From positions 1 through 5,565 of the forward strand of contig JALVEU010000022.1 of the NCBI GenBank assembly GCA_027030565.1: a stretch of 5,565 bases of DNA. The letters are read 5' to 3'. A program made the translations under genes and the position numbers. Positions 1 through 5,565 of the stretch are shown piece after piece. The stretch's first letter is position 1; every line of letters starts with the position of its first letter. Source of the stretch: Gammaproteobacteria bacterium. Lineage in GTDB: Bacteria > Pseudomonadota > Gammaproteobacteria > JAJDOJ01. The notes beneath the pieces were generated by a model that saw only the letters and a list, made by a program, of their open reading frames with translations, did not search any database and was not told the origin of the DNA.

Positions 1-139
1 CCTCGTCGATCAGGCCAAGGGAGCTGCCACATCCCGTGGAGAACCCGGCCTCGCCGGCGGCCCGTGCTCTAAGACGACGAGAGGCGCCCGTTGAGCGCCT
101 CTCCTGTAACCCCGAACGGGGAAACCAAACCGCCACGCG
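1..139. other. Operon 3' flank, no supported gene
   Basis: This 139-base stretch follows the hdrB stop and holds the two hairpins noted above. All plus-strand frames entering from the left edge are short; two end at stops at 70-72 and 92-94. The 3' end of a convergent gene could lie here, but too little is visible to recognise any protein. Confidence 0.4.
79..103 (-). terminator. Candidate terminator hairpin after hdrB
   Basis: GAGAGGCGC (79-87) and GCGCCTCTC (95-103) form a perfect 9-bp stem with a 7-base loop, starting 36 bases beyond the hdrB stop codon. The minus-strand sequence after the stem (GTCGTCTTAG) has only scattered T residues and no true U-tract, so efficient Rho-independent termination is uncertain. 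A second small inverted element, CCCCG-AA-CGGGG, lies at 110-121 between the stop and this stem. It could also act on a convergent transcript or protect the mRNA 3' end. Confidence 0.5.
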
Positions 140-1039
140 CTACTTGCTAGCGATCTCCTCGAGCTGCTTGGCCGGAACGATGTGCCCATCGAGCCCCGCC
201 TCCTTGGCGCTCTTGCCATAGGCCACGGCCATCAGGGTGCTGTAATAGACCACCGGTATGTGGAACTTGGTGCCGTATTTTTGATTGATCTGGTCCTGAT
301 AGACCTCGACGTTCATCTGGCACACGGGACAGGGGGTGACGATCATGTCTGCACCCCCGTCGTAGGCGGCCTCGATGATGTCCTTGATGAGTGCCTGGCT
401 CTTCTCGGGCTCCGAGAAGGCCAACGCACCGCCACAGCACGAGACCTTCTTGTCGTAGTCCTCCACCGGCTCGGCACCCAGGGTCTCGACCATTTTGTCC
501 AGATACTTGGGGTTCTCGAAGGACTCCCCCGCGATGCCGAACGGGCGGTTGGTCTGGCAGCCCACGTAGCCCGCGATCTTGATGCCCTCCAGGGGCTTCT
601 TGACGTGCCTGCCGAGCTCCTCGTAGCCCAGGTCCTCGATGAGCACCTCGACCATGTGGCGCACCGGCGTCTCGTTCTTGAGTTTGAGGCCGGCCTCGGC
701 CAGCGCCTGGTTGGTCTCGGCGAACAGCTCGGGATCGTCTTCGAGGCGCTCCACCGTCTCCTTGGTCGCCAGCCAGCAGGCTGCACAGGTGGCCACGATG
801 TCCTGCCCCGGATTGTGCTGTTCCGACAGAGCGATGTTGCGGGCCGAGAGTGTCAGTCGGGGGAGCTCACCACCCCCGCAGTAGCCGATGGAGGCCGAGC
901 AGCAGTTCCAGTCCGGGATGGTATTGAGCTCGATGTCGAGCACATCGCACATGGCCTCCACAGACTTGAGGTAGTTGGACGAGGAGGCGCCCTTCTGTGA
1001 GGAGCAGCCTGGATAGAATGAATACTGTCGTTTCGCCAT
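140..1039 (-). CDS. hdrB: HdrB-type protein with two CCG (noncubane cluster) domains
   Basis: This 299-residue protein is the normal length for HdrB, the heterodisulfide reductase subunit that holds two noncubane [4Fe-4S] clusters and does disulfide chemistry. Both CCG cysteine sets are complete. The first is C12, C46-C47 and C85-x2-C88; the second is C161, C201-C202 and C237-x2-C240. Spacing fits the CCG pattern (33 and 37 residues between elements in the first set, 39 and 34 in the second). PGCSSQ near the N-terminus and TPCPVCQMN at 235-243 are typical of the family. One oddity is that the first double-cysteine motif reads CCS instead of CCG, while the second is a normal CCGG. There are no membrane segments or signal peptide. 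The ATG has GGGAGG at 1050-1045 with a 5-base spacer, directly after the hdrC stop. It is the last gene of the operon and ends in TAG, 36 bases before a hairpin. The true substrate is unknown: it may be a small-molecule or protein disulfide, or the protein may serve only as an electron relay to or from QmoAB. Confidence 0.88.
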   Translation of the reverse strand: MAKRQYSFYPGCSSQKGASSSNYLKSVEAMCDVLDIELNTIPDWNCCSASIGYCGGGELPRLTLSARNIALSEQHNPGQDIVATCAACWLATKETVERLEDDPELFAETNQALAEAGLKLKNETPVRHMVEVLIEDLGYEELGRHVKKPLEGIKIAGYVGCQTNRPFGIAGESFENPKYLDKMVETLGAEPVEDYDKKVSCCGGALAFSEPEKSQALIKDIIEAAYDGGADMIVTPCPVCQMNVEVYQDQINQKYGTKFHIPVVYYSTLMAVAYGKSAKEAGLDGHIVPAKQLEEIASK

Positions 1040-1053
1040 GGATGCCTCCCTCC

Positions 1054-1689
1054 TCAGGCCTCGGTCGCCTGCTTCTCGATCTTGGCGGCCTCGATCTCTT
1101 CGGCCTTTTTGAGCATGGCGTGAAACCCTTTGAGATCCTTGACCTTGTGCCCGCCGACCATCTCCATGGGGCTCATGCGCTTGGTCTTGAGCATGCCGAG
1201 CCCGATCGGCGCCATCTTCAGCGCCGTCTTCACGCCTTCGGAGAAGCCGTTCATGAAGTAGAGCGACAGCCCGAGCTTGAGCTCGTTGACCCGGCCCTGC
1301 CGGACGAGATTGTCCCAGAAGAGCTGCGCGAACTTCATGGTGGGCTGCTCCTTGGGTGCCAACCCCAGCCGTTTGGCATAGTGGGCCAGCCCGTGCATGA
1401 TGTGGGTGATGGGCAGCTCACGGGGGCAGCGCACGATGCAGTTGTAACACGAGGTGCACATCCACATGGAGCTGGAGGAAAGCACCTCCTCGCGCTTGCC
1501 CGCCCGGATCATCATGAAGATCTCCTGCGGCGGATGCTCCCAATAGGGACCCAGCGGACAGGAGCCGGAACAGACGCCGCACTGCATGCACATGCGCACC
1601 CATTCGCCTTCCTCGACTTTCTCCTCCACTTCTTTGAGAAAGTCGTTGCGGTACTTCTCCACCATGGCGGTGTTGAGATCCTGGCTCAT
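1054..1689 (-). CDS. hdrC: HdrC-type double [4Fe-4S] protein (in QmoC position)
   Basis: This 211-residue soluble iron-sulfur protein has two ferredoxin motifs: C34-x2-C37-x2-C40-x3-C44-Pro and C78-x2-C81-x2-C84-x3-C88-Pro. Each is expected to bind one [4Fe-4S] cluster. The context GVCSGSCP, then MWMCTSCYNCIVRCP, is characteristic of HdrC and of the N-terminal half of QmoC. HdrC passes electrons between an HdrA-type flavoprotein and the catalytic HdrB. After the clusters comes a mostly helical C-terminal half ending in a charged, Ala/Glu/Lys-rich tail (about 192-211). The cytochrome-b-like membrane helices that make up the C-terminal part of classical QmoC are absent; the most hydrophobic stretch, near 157-167, is too short to span a membrane. 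The ATG is preceded by GGGGAG at 1703-1698, in the 14-base gap after the qmoB stop. The hdrB gene follows after another 14 bases. The family call is firm. The symbol is by homology only and does not imply a methanogen-type heterodisulfide substrate. Confidence 0.87.
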   Translation of the reverse strand: MSQDLNTAMVEKYRNDFLKEVEEKVEEGEWVRMCMQCGVCSGSCPLGPYWEHPPQEIFMMIRAGKREEVLSSSSMWMCTSCYNCIVRCPRELPITHIMHGLAHYAKRLGLAPKEQPTMKFAQLFWDNLVRQGRVNELKLGLSLYFMNGFSEGVKTALKMAPIGLGMLKTKRMSPMEMVGGHKVKDLKGFHAMLKKAEEIEAAKIEKQATEA

Positions 1690-1703
1690 CGGCTGCTCTC
1701 CCC

Positions 1704-3959
1704 TCAGAACTTCAGCGGACTGAGGCCGATCTGCTCGATGGTTTGGGCCATCTCGTCGATCAGCCCGGGGGCCCGTTGGATGTCGGTGATGGCGACCTCA
1801 TGGGTGACGACCCGCTCGGTCTCAAGGCCCAGCTGCTGCAAGGTGTCGAAGATCTTGCTCATGCGGTAGTGCGCCATCTCCGAGCCCTTCACGAAGTGGC
1901 ACTGATAGTCCTCGCCCTTGCGGCAACCCATGAGGACCACCCCGTCGTAGCCGCTGTTCAGGGCGTCGGTCACCCAGATGGTGTTCACCGAACCCAGGCA
2001 GCGGACCGGGATCACACGCGCAAATGCACTGTAGGCGATGCCATTGTGGGCGGCCATATCCAGGGCGGGGTAAGCATCGTTCTCGCACGCCAACACCAGA
2101 ATGCGCGGTTTTTCCTCGCTCTCCTCGGGCACCTCCACGGCCTTGATCTGCTGGCCCACGGTGTCCACCGAGTAGTTCTCGAAAGAGATGACACGCACCG
2201 GACAAGCCCCCATGCAAGTGCCGCAACGCCGGCAGCGGGACTCGTTGAACACCGGGTAGCGCTGCTCGTCCTCGTTGATGGCACCGAAGGGGCATTCCAC
2301 CGTACAGCGCTTGCACTGGGTGCAACCCTCCTTGCGGAACTCGGGGAAACTGAGATCGCCCGAGCGCGGGTGGGCGGCCCGCCCGCGGGCGGCGTTCTCG
2401 ATCTCCTGGATCGCCTTCATGGCCGCGCCGGTGGCGTCGTCCATGGCCTGGGCGATGTCCATGGGCCGGCGCACGGGTCCGGTGGTGTAGATGCCCGTGC
2501 GGCGCGTCTCGTACGGGAAACAGATGAAGTGCGAGTCTGCGAAGCCGTGGACCAGCTGTGGCACGTCGGGCCCCTGTCGGTAGTCCAGATTCAGGATCGA
2601 CTCCACCGGGATCTCGACCGTCGCCTCGGCCTCCTGACCGCCCTCGGCCTCGTCTCCCGCCTCTTCCACGTTGGGCTTGGTGAGCTTTTCGATGTCCACC
2701 CCCGAGTTGGGCACCATGCCGGTGGCCAGCACCACGAGATCCGCGTCGGTCACTGCCTCTTCGTCGAGGATCAAGTCGTGCAGGCGCACCTGCAGGCCGC
2801 CGTCGCCCGGCGTGACCTCCTTCACCACGGCCTTGGAGAAGATGACCTCCTTGTCCTGGGCGCTGCGATAGAAGTCCTCGCCCCCGGCGCCCGGGGTACG
2901 CAGATCCGTGTAGTAGATGACCGTGTCGATGTCCGGATTCTGGTCCTTGAAGTACATGGCCTGCTTGATGCTGGCGCTGCAGCAATATCCGGAGCAGTAC
3001 GGCAGGTGGCCCTCCTCGTCGCTGCGCTGGCCCGCACACTGGACGAAGACCACCTTGGTGACCTCCTTGCCGTCGGAGGGGCGCTTGATCGGCGCGCCGT
3101 CGGCCTCACGGGCCATACGCTCCAGCTCCAGCTGGGTGACCACGTCCGGCGACTTGCCGTAACCGAACTCGGGCAACCGGTTGGCGTCGTAGGGCTTGAA
3201 TCCGCTGGCCTGGACGATGGAGCCGAAGCTCTCCGTGACCACGCCGTCCGGGGTTTCGATGTCGGCGTAGAAGCGCCCCGGGGCGCCGCTGGTCTTCTTG
3301 AGCCTGGCGTTCAGATAGACGGTGATGTTGGGCTCGGCCTGCACCGCCGCGATCATGGCGTCGATCTCGGGCACCTCGGGGTCGCTGTAGGGAGCCCGCG
3401 TCGGAATCCTGCGCCACAATTCGGCCGCATGGCCCCCCAGGTGGTCCGCCTTCTCCACGATGGTGGCGGCATACCCCGCCCGAGCCGCTTCCAGGGCTGC
3501 CGTCATGCCGGAGACCCCCCCGCCGACCACCAGCACGTGCGTGTTGCGCGGCTGTTCGTTGGACGGATGCGGCACCTTCATGTGGCGCACCTCGGCGCAG
3601 CCCATGCGCACGTAGTCCTCGGCCATCTCCTGCGTGGTCTCCCGGGCCTCTTCGGTGTCCGGCCGGATCCAGATCACGCCCTCGCGCAGGTTCACCCGCG
3701 AACAGGCCACGTCCTCGAAGCGGAAGGCGTCGGTCTTGGCGCGCCGTGAGCAGGCGGCGACGACCACGTGGTCCACCCCCTCCTCGTCGATGTCCTTGCG
3801 GATGAGCGCCACCCCCTCGGCGGAACAGAGGTAGTCGTGCTGGCGCACGATGTCCGCCTTGCCCTCGCGGCTGGCGATATTCTCGAGGGCGCCGGTGTCC
3901 AGGCGCTCACCCAGCCCGCAACCCTTGCAGATGTAGGCTCCGATCTTCATGTCTGCCAC
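1704..3959 (-). CDS. qmoB: QmoB-type HdrA flavoprotein with two ferredoxin clusters and MvhD domain
   Basis: This 751-residue protein has the QmoB domain order. The N-terminal HdrA domain has cysteines C11, C14, C45 and C70. The FAD domain has GGGVSG at 146-151, E169, a CSGYCC motif at 322-327, LATGM at 411-415 and GIYTTG at 489-494. Two complete [4Fe-4S] ferredoxin motifs follow: C546/C549/C552/C556-Pro and C576/C579/C582/C586-Pro. The C-terminal MvhD-like domain (about 618-710) has C625, C654, C679 and C687, probable ligands of a [2Fe-2S] cluster. In Qmo complexes this subunit moves electrons between the APS reductase side and the quinone or HdrC side; MvhD domains elsewhere link hydrogenase or formate dehydrogenase to HdrA. 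No membrane segment or signal peptide is seen. The start is GTG, chosen because GGAGG lies 8 bases upstream; an in-frame ATG three codons later is too far from it. The gene begins 3 bases after the qmoA stop. An acidic, low-complexity stretch lies at about 431-449. An HdrA-MvhD protein of another pathway is the main alternative, but the adjacent QmoA favours QmoB. Confidence 0.88.
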   Translation of the reverse strand: MADMKIGAYICKGCGLGERLDTGALENIASREGKADIVRQHDYLCSAEGVALIRKDIDEEGVDHVVVAACSRRAKTDAFRFEDVACSRVNLREGVIWIRPDTEEARETTQEMAEDYVRMGCAEVRHMKVPHPSNEQPRNTHVLVVGGGVSGMTAALEAARAGYAATIVEKADHLGGHAAELWRRIPTRAPYSDPEVPEIDAMIAAVQAEPNITVYLNARLKKTSGAPGRFYADIETPDGVVTESFGSIVQASGFKPYDANRLPEFGYGKSPDVVTQLELERMAREADGAPIKRPSDGKEVTKVVFVQCAGQRSDEEGHLPYCSGYCCSASIKQAMYFKDQNPDIDTVIYYTDLRTPGAGGEDFYRSAQDKEVIFSKAVVKEVTPGDGGLQVRLHDLILDEEAVTDADLVVLATGMVPNSGVDIEKLTKPNVEEAGDEAEGGQEAEATVEIPVESILNLDYRQGPDVPQLVHGFADSHFICFPYETRRTGIYTTGPVRRPMDIAQAMDDATGAAMKAIQEIENAARGRAAHPRSGDLSFPEFRKEGCTQCKRCTVECPFGAINEDEQRYPVFNESRCRRCGTCMGACPVRVISFENYSVDTVGQQIKAVEVPEESEEKPRILVLACENDAYPALDMAAHNGIAYSAFARVIPVRCLGSVNTIWVTDALNSGYDGVVLMGCRKGEDYQCHFVKGSEMAHYRMSKIFDTLQQLGLETERVVTHEVAITDIQRAPGLIDEMAQTIEQIGLSPLKF

Positions 3960-3972
3960 GACTCAAACCTCC
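3960..3972 (-). promoter_or_regulatory. Ribosome binding site that fixes the qmoB GTG start
   Basis: On the minus strand GGAGG (3972-3968) is followed by an 8-base spacer and then GTG at 3959-3957. The site overlaps the last codons and the TGA stop of qmoA, so translation of the two genes is probably coupled. The nearest in-frame ATG (3950-3948) would be 17 bases from this site, which is too far, so GTG is the better start. Confidence 0.7.
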
Positions 3973-5243
3973 GCTCTCGCCACCCGGTTGACCACCTGAA
4001 TCGCCCGCAGCGCTGCCGCCGTCGCGCTCTGTACGGAGCGGTTCACGTCCAACGCATCCGATGCGCAGCCAGCGGCGAAGATACCCCCGTTGGCCGGGTC
4101 GTTCTCGATGAACCCCTCGCGATTGACCACCACCGGCATGGGAAACTGGTCCACGGCCGGTTCCATCCCGATGGCCAGCACCACGAGATCGTGCTGATTG
4201 GCATAGCGGTGGTAGCCTTCCGTATCCACCCCGTGCAGGATGGGATTGCCCGTTTGCTTGTCCTTGTCGATGCGCGCCACCTTGGACTTGATGAACTTCA
4301 CCTGCGGGTTCTCTCTGACCTTGCGGTAGAAGTCCTCGAACCGGTCGATGGCGCGGATGTCGATGTAGTAGATGCTCACGTCCGCTTCCTCGCCATAGGT
4401 GTCCAGGACGTAGGTGGTCTGCTTGAGCGAGGCCATGCAGCAGATGCGTGAGCAATGCAGCAGGTGGTTGCGGTCGCGCGATCCGGCACACTGGATGAAA
4501 GCCACGTTCTTGGCCGGTTTGCCGTCGGAGGGACGCACCAGCTTGCCGCCGGTTGGACCGAACGGGTCCATCATGCGTTCGAACTCCACGCTGCTGATGA
4601 CGTTCTCGATCCGGTCGTAACCATAGGGCTGGATCTTGGCCGCGTCATACGGCCTCCAGCCGGTGGCCCAGACGATGGCACCGACCCTGAGCTCGATCTC
4701 TTCGGGCTGCATGTCCAGATCGATGGCGTCATACTTACAGGCCGCCTTGGCACGTTCGGCATCCTCGGTGCCGAGGATGCGGGGATCCAGCACATAACGC
4801 TCCGGGTAGGCCATGGCGTAAGGCAGATAGGCGCCTTTGCGCTTTTTCAGGTTGTAATTGAATTCGTCGTCGAACTCGGCCTCCACCGCCTTGGCGCACT
4901 CGCCGCAGGCCGTGCAGTTCTCGTTGACGTAGCGCGGGTGGAGCGTCACCTTGACTGTATAGTCGCCCTCTTGGCCCGAGACCTCGGTGACCTCTGCCAT
5001 GGTGAACAGTCGCAGGTTGGGGTTGGCCTTGATACGCCGCTGGTTGATCTCCAGGCCGCAGGTGGGGAAGCAGAGCTTGGGGAAATACTTGTAGAGCTGC
5101 GTGACCCGACCGCCGATGTAGGGGCGTTTCTCCAGCAGGATCACATCCTTGCCGGCTTCGGCCGCCTCCAGGGCCGCCGTGACCCCGCTGATGCCGCCAC
5201 CGACCACCAGGATGGTCTCGTTGGTTGCAATCACTTCCGTCAT
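3963..5243 (-). CDS. qmoA: QmoA-type FAD/Fe-S flavoprotein (HdrA-like)
   Basis: This encodes a 426-residue HdrA-like flavoprotein, about the usual size of QmoA. QmoA is a subunit of the complex that exchanges electrons between APS reductase and the quinone pool. The N-terminal Rossmann motif GGGISG is at residues 15-20, with the FAD-ribose glutamate at E38. Typical QmoA segments follow: KYFPKLCFPTCGLEIN (52-67) and RYVNENCTACGEC (104-116). Cysteines 110, 113 and 116, probably with C169 in ACKYDAID, look like a ferredoxin-type [4Fe-4S] site whose last ligand is split off by an insertion. HCSRICCMASLKQ (263-275) is the HdrA-family cysteine motif. VWATG (191-195), LAIGM (356-360) and GIFAAG (387-392) are FAD-fold elements. 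There is no signal peptide or membrane segment, so the protein is cytoplasmic. The ATG start has GGAGG at 5254-5250 with a 6-base spacer. It is first in the operon, and its end carries the ribosome site of the next gene. It lacks the C-terminal ferredoxins and MvhD of its neighbour, as expected for QmoA. The family call is strong; the link to APS reductase is inferred. Confidence 0.9.
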   Translation of the reverse strand: MTEVIATNETILVVGGGISGVTAALEAAEAGKDVILLEKRPYIGGRVTQLYKYFPKLCFPTCGLEINQRRIKANPNLRLFTMAEVTEVSGQEGDYTVKVTLHPRYVNENCTACGECAKAVEAEFDDEFNYNLKKRKGAYLPYAMAYPERYVLDPRILGTEDAERAKAACKYDAIDLDMQPEEIELRVGAIVWATGWRPYDAAKIQPYGYDRIENVISSVEFERMMDPFGPTGGKLVRPSDGKPAKNVAFIQCAGSRDRNHLLHCSRICCMASLKQTTYVLDTYGEEADVSIYYIDIRAIDRFEDFYRKVRENPQVKFIKSKVARIDKDKQTGNPILHGVDTEGYHRYANQHDLVVLAIGMEPAVDQFPMPVVVNREGFIENDPANGGIFAAGCASDALDVNRSVQSATAAALRAIQVVNRVARAEV

Positions 5244-5362
5244 GGACTTCCTCCGTCGCGAATCGGAAAACCGTTCGAGGCGCGCCGTACCACAGGAGAC
5301 CCGCGGCTACGGGATCGTGCAGGCTGGGCTCGAGGCGCACGGGCACACAGACCCGGCAGAAT

Positions 5363-5388
5363 GGATTCAAAACCTTAACCGGATTCAA
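5363..5388. repeat. Two GGATTCAA direct repeats, 18-bp period
   Basis: GGATTCAA occurs at 5363-5370 and again at 5381-5388, next to the interrupted palindrome. On the minus strand they read TTGAATCC twice. The pair could be a tandem regulator site, or one copy could supply a -35-like TTGAAT, but no matching -10 was found. Chance cannot be ruled out for 8-bp repeats. Confidence 0.35.
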
Positions 5389-5414
5389 GGGGGACTTCCA
5401 GGGAACACCCCCTT
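5387..5414. repeat. 28-bp interrupted palindrome in the operon leader
   Basis: The arms AAGGGGG (5387-5393) and CCCCCTT (5408-5414) are perfectly complementary over 7 bp. Inside them TTCC (5396-5399) and GGAA (5402-5405) are again complementary, separated from the outer arms by symmetric 2-base mismatches. In all, 22 of 28 positions obey the dyad. It overlaps an 8-bp palindrome, TTCCGGAA (5413-5420). It could be a protein-binding operator or form an RNA hairpin about 145-170 bases upstream of the qmoA start. The function is unknown. Confidence 0.5.
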
Positions 5415-5422
5415 CCGGAACC

Positions 5423-5458
5423 ATCGAAATTTCGTATAAGCAAATAGATACGTTTTAG
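5423..5458. promoter_or_regulatory. AT-rich island with a 10-bp palindrome
   Basis: About 26 of these 36 bases are A or T, in sharp contrast to the GC-rich surroundings. The segment contains the perfect palindrome CGAAATTTCG (5425-5434) and, on the minus strand, TATACG as a possible -10 element. A core promoter or regulator-binding site for the qmo operon is the simplest reading. No consensus -35 hexamer is seen at the proper distance. Confidence 0.35.
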
Positions 5459-5565
5459 TAGTGATTCGCCGGCCCGATCCTGCAAACCCATGGCTGGCGC
5501 AGGGTTGAAGCCCGCGCGGCGAGGCCGGTAGGGTGACCGAATAAGGCAGTGATGAGGACCGACCA

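Larger units (their letters stand above)
5244..5565 (-). promoter_or_regulatory. Non-coding upstream region of the qmoA operon
   Basis: These 322 bases hold no gene I can support on either strand. From the gene outward they contain the qmoA Shine-Dalgarno sequence (5254-5250), a pair of GGATTCAA direct repeats, a 28-bp interrupted palindrome, an AT-rich island at about 5423-5458 and then GC-rich sequence with no recognised signal. An operon promoter is expected here because qmoA is the first gene and nothing coding lies immediately upstream. I could not find a convincing sigma-70 or sigma-54 consensus pair. The most promoter-like hexamer is TATACG on the minus strand within the AT-rich island, without a good -35 partner. 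If transcription starts near the island, the mRNA leader would be roughly 180 bases long. Confidence 0.45.

Noticed and set aside
182..1000. 272-codon open frame on the plus strand opposite hdrB
   Set aside because: It is antisense to a gene with complete CCG motifs and has no domain or family signature. Other plus-strand frames opposite the operon (for example 997-1869, 3768-4451 and 4455-5378) were rejected for the same reason.
1743..3749. 668-codon open frame on the plus strand opposite qmoB
   Set aside because: Its translation is rich in Leu, Gly, His, Val and Asp with no recognisable domain. It is the antisense shadow of a GC-rich gene whose own product has clear cofactor motifs.
3948..3950. 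ATG as an alternative start of qmoB
   Set aside because: It lies 17 bases from the only good Shine-Dalgarno sequence, whereas GTG at 3959-3957 has an 8-base spacer. The product would differ by only three residues, so the choice is not functionally important.
140..5243. Interpretation as the sulfur-oxidising sHdr system
   Set aside because: That system has a different gene set (hdrC1B1A with hyp, hdrC2B2 and lipoate-binding protein genes) and a single short HdrA. The paired short HdrA and long HdrA-ferredoxin-MvhD proteins here match QmoA and QmoB.
5275..5338. Direct repeat TCGAGGCGC at 5275-5283 and 5330-5338
   Set aside because: A 9-bp GC-rich repeat with 55-bp spacing and no further symmetry is plausible by chance in this base composition.
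4735..5424. 229-codon minus-strand frame starting in the leader and running into qmoA
   Set aside because: It overlaps qmoA out of frame and its composition is typical of a frame-shifted shadow. The qmoA ATG has a much better ribosome site.
5490..5530. T-arm-like sequence (GGGCTTCAACCC on the minus strand) suggesting a tRNA
   Set aside because: The stem is imperfect and no acceptor, D-arm or anticodon arm could be placed around it.
5549..5565. Possible start of a divergent plus-strand gene (GTG/ATG after AAGG) at the right edge
   Set aside because: Only four or five codons are visible and the ribosome site is weak, so no gene can be supported.

Overview
The window holds one compact operon on the minus strand. 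Reading from high to low coordinates, it encodes a QmoA-type flavoprotein (5243-3963), a QmoB-type flavoprotein with ferredoxin and MvhD domains (3959-1704), an HdrC-type double [4Fe-4S] protein (1689-1054) and an HdrB-type CCG-domain protein (1039-140). The gene-to-gene gaps are 3, 14 and 14 bases. Each gene has a purine-rich Shine-Dalgarno sequence, and in the three downstream genes it lies in the gap or in the end of the preceding gene. This points to one transcript with coupled translation.

The base composition is GC-rich with strong third-position bias, which produces long false ORFs on the plus strand. Together with clear Shine-Dalgarno sites this suggests a GC-rich bacterium. Qmo genes occur in dissimilatory sulfur metabolism, where they pair with APS reductase (AprBA). 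My best guess is a sulfur-oxidising or sulfate-reducing bacterium, perhaps a proteobacterium, but the window has no taxonomic marker and no aprBA to confirm this.

Layout: 1-139 is a short 3' flank with a perfect 9-bp-stem hairpin that may end the operon. 140-5243 is the four-gene operon. 5244-5565 is a 322-base stretch with no supported gene. It holds an AT-rich island, a 28-bp interrupted palindrome and a pair of 8-bp direct repeats, and is the likely promoter and leader region.

How the genes probably work together: in the classical Qmo complex, QmoA and QmoB carry FAD and Fe-S clusters, and QmoC joins an HdrC-like ferredoxin part to a membrane cytochrome b part, linking APS reductase to the quinone pool. 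Here the QmoC position is taken by separate HdrC and HdrB proteins, and neither shows a membrane segment. The same replacement is known from Gram-positive sulfate reducers. The encoded complex therefore looks soluble. HdrB keeps all ten cysteines expected to hold two noncubane [4Fe-4S] clusters, so electrons may pass to or from a soluble disulfide or another carrier, or reach quinone through a partner encoded elsewhere. The gene families are clear. The partner, the direction of electron flow and the host are inferred.
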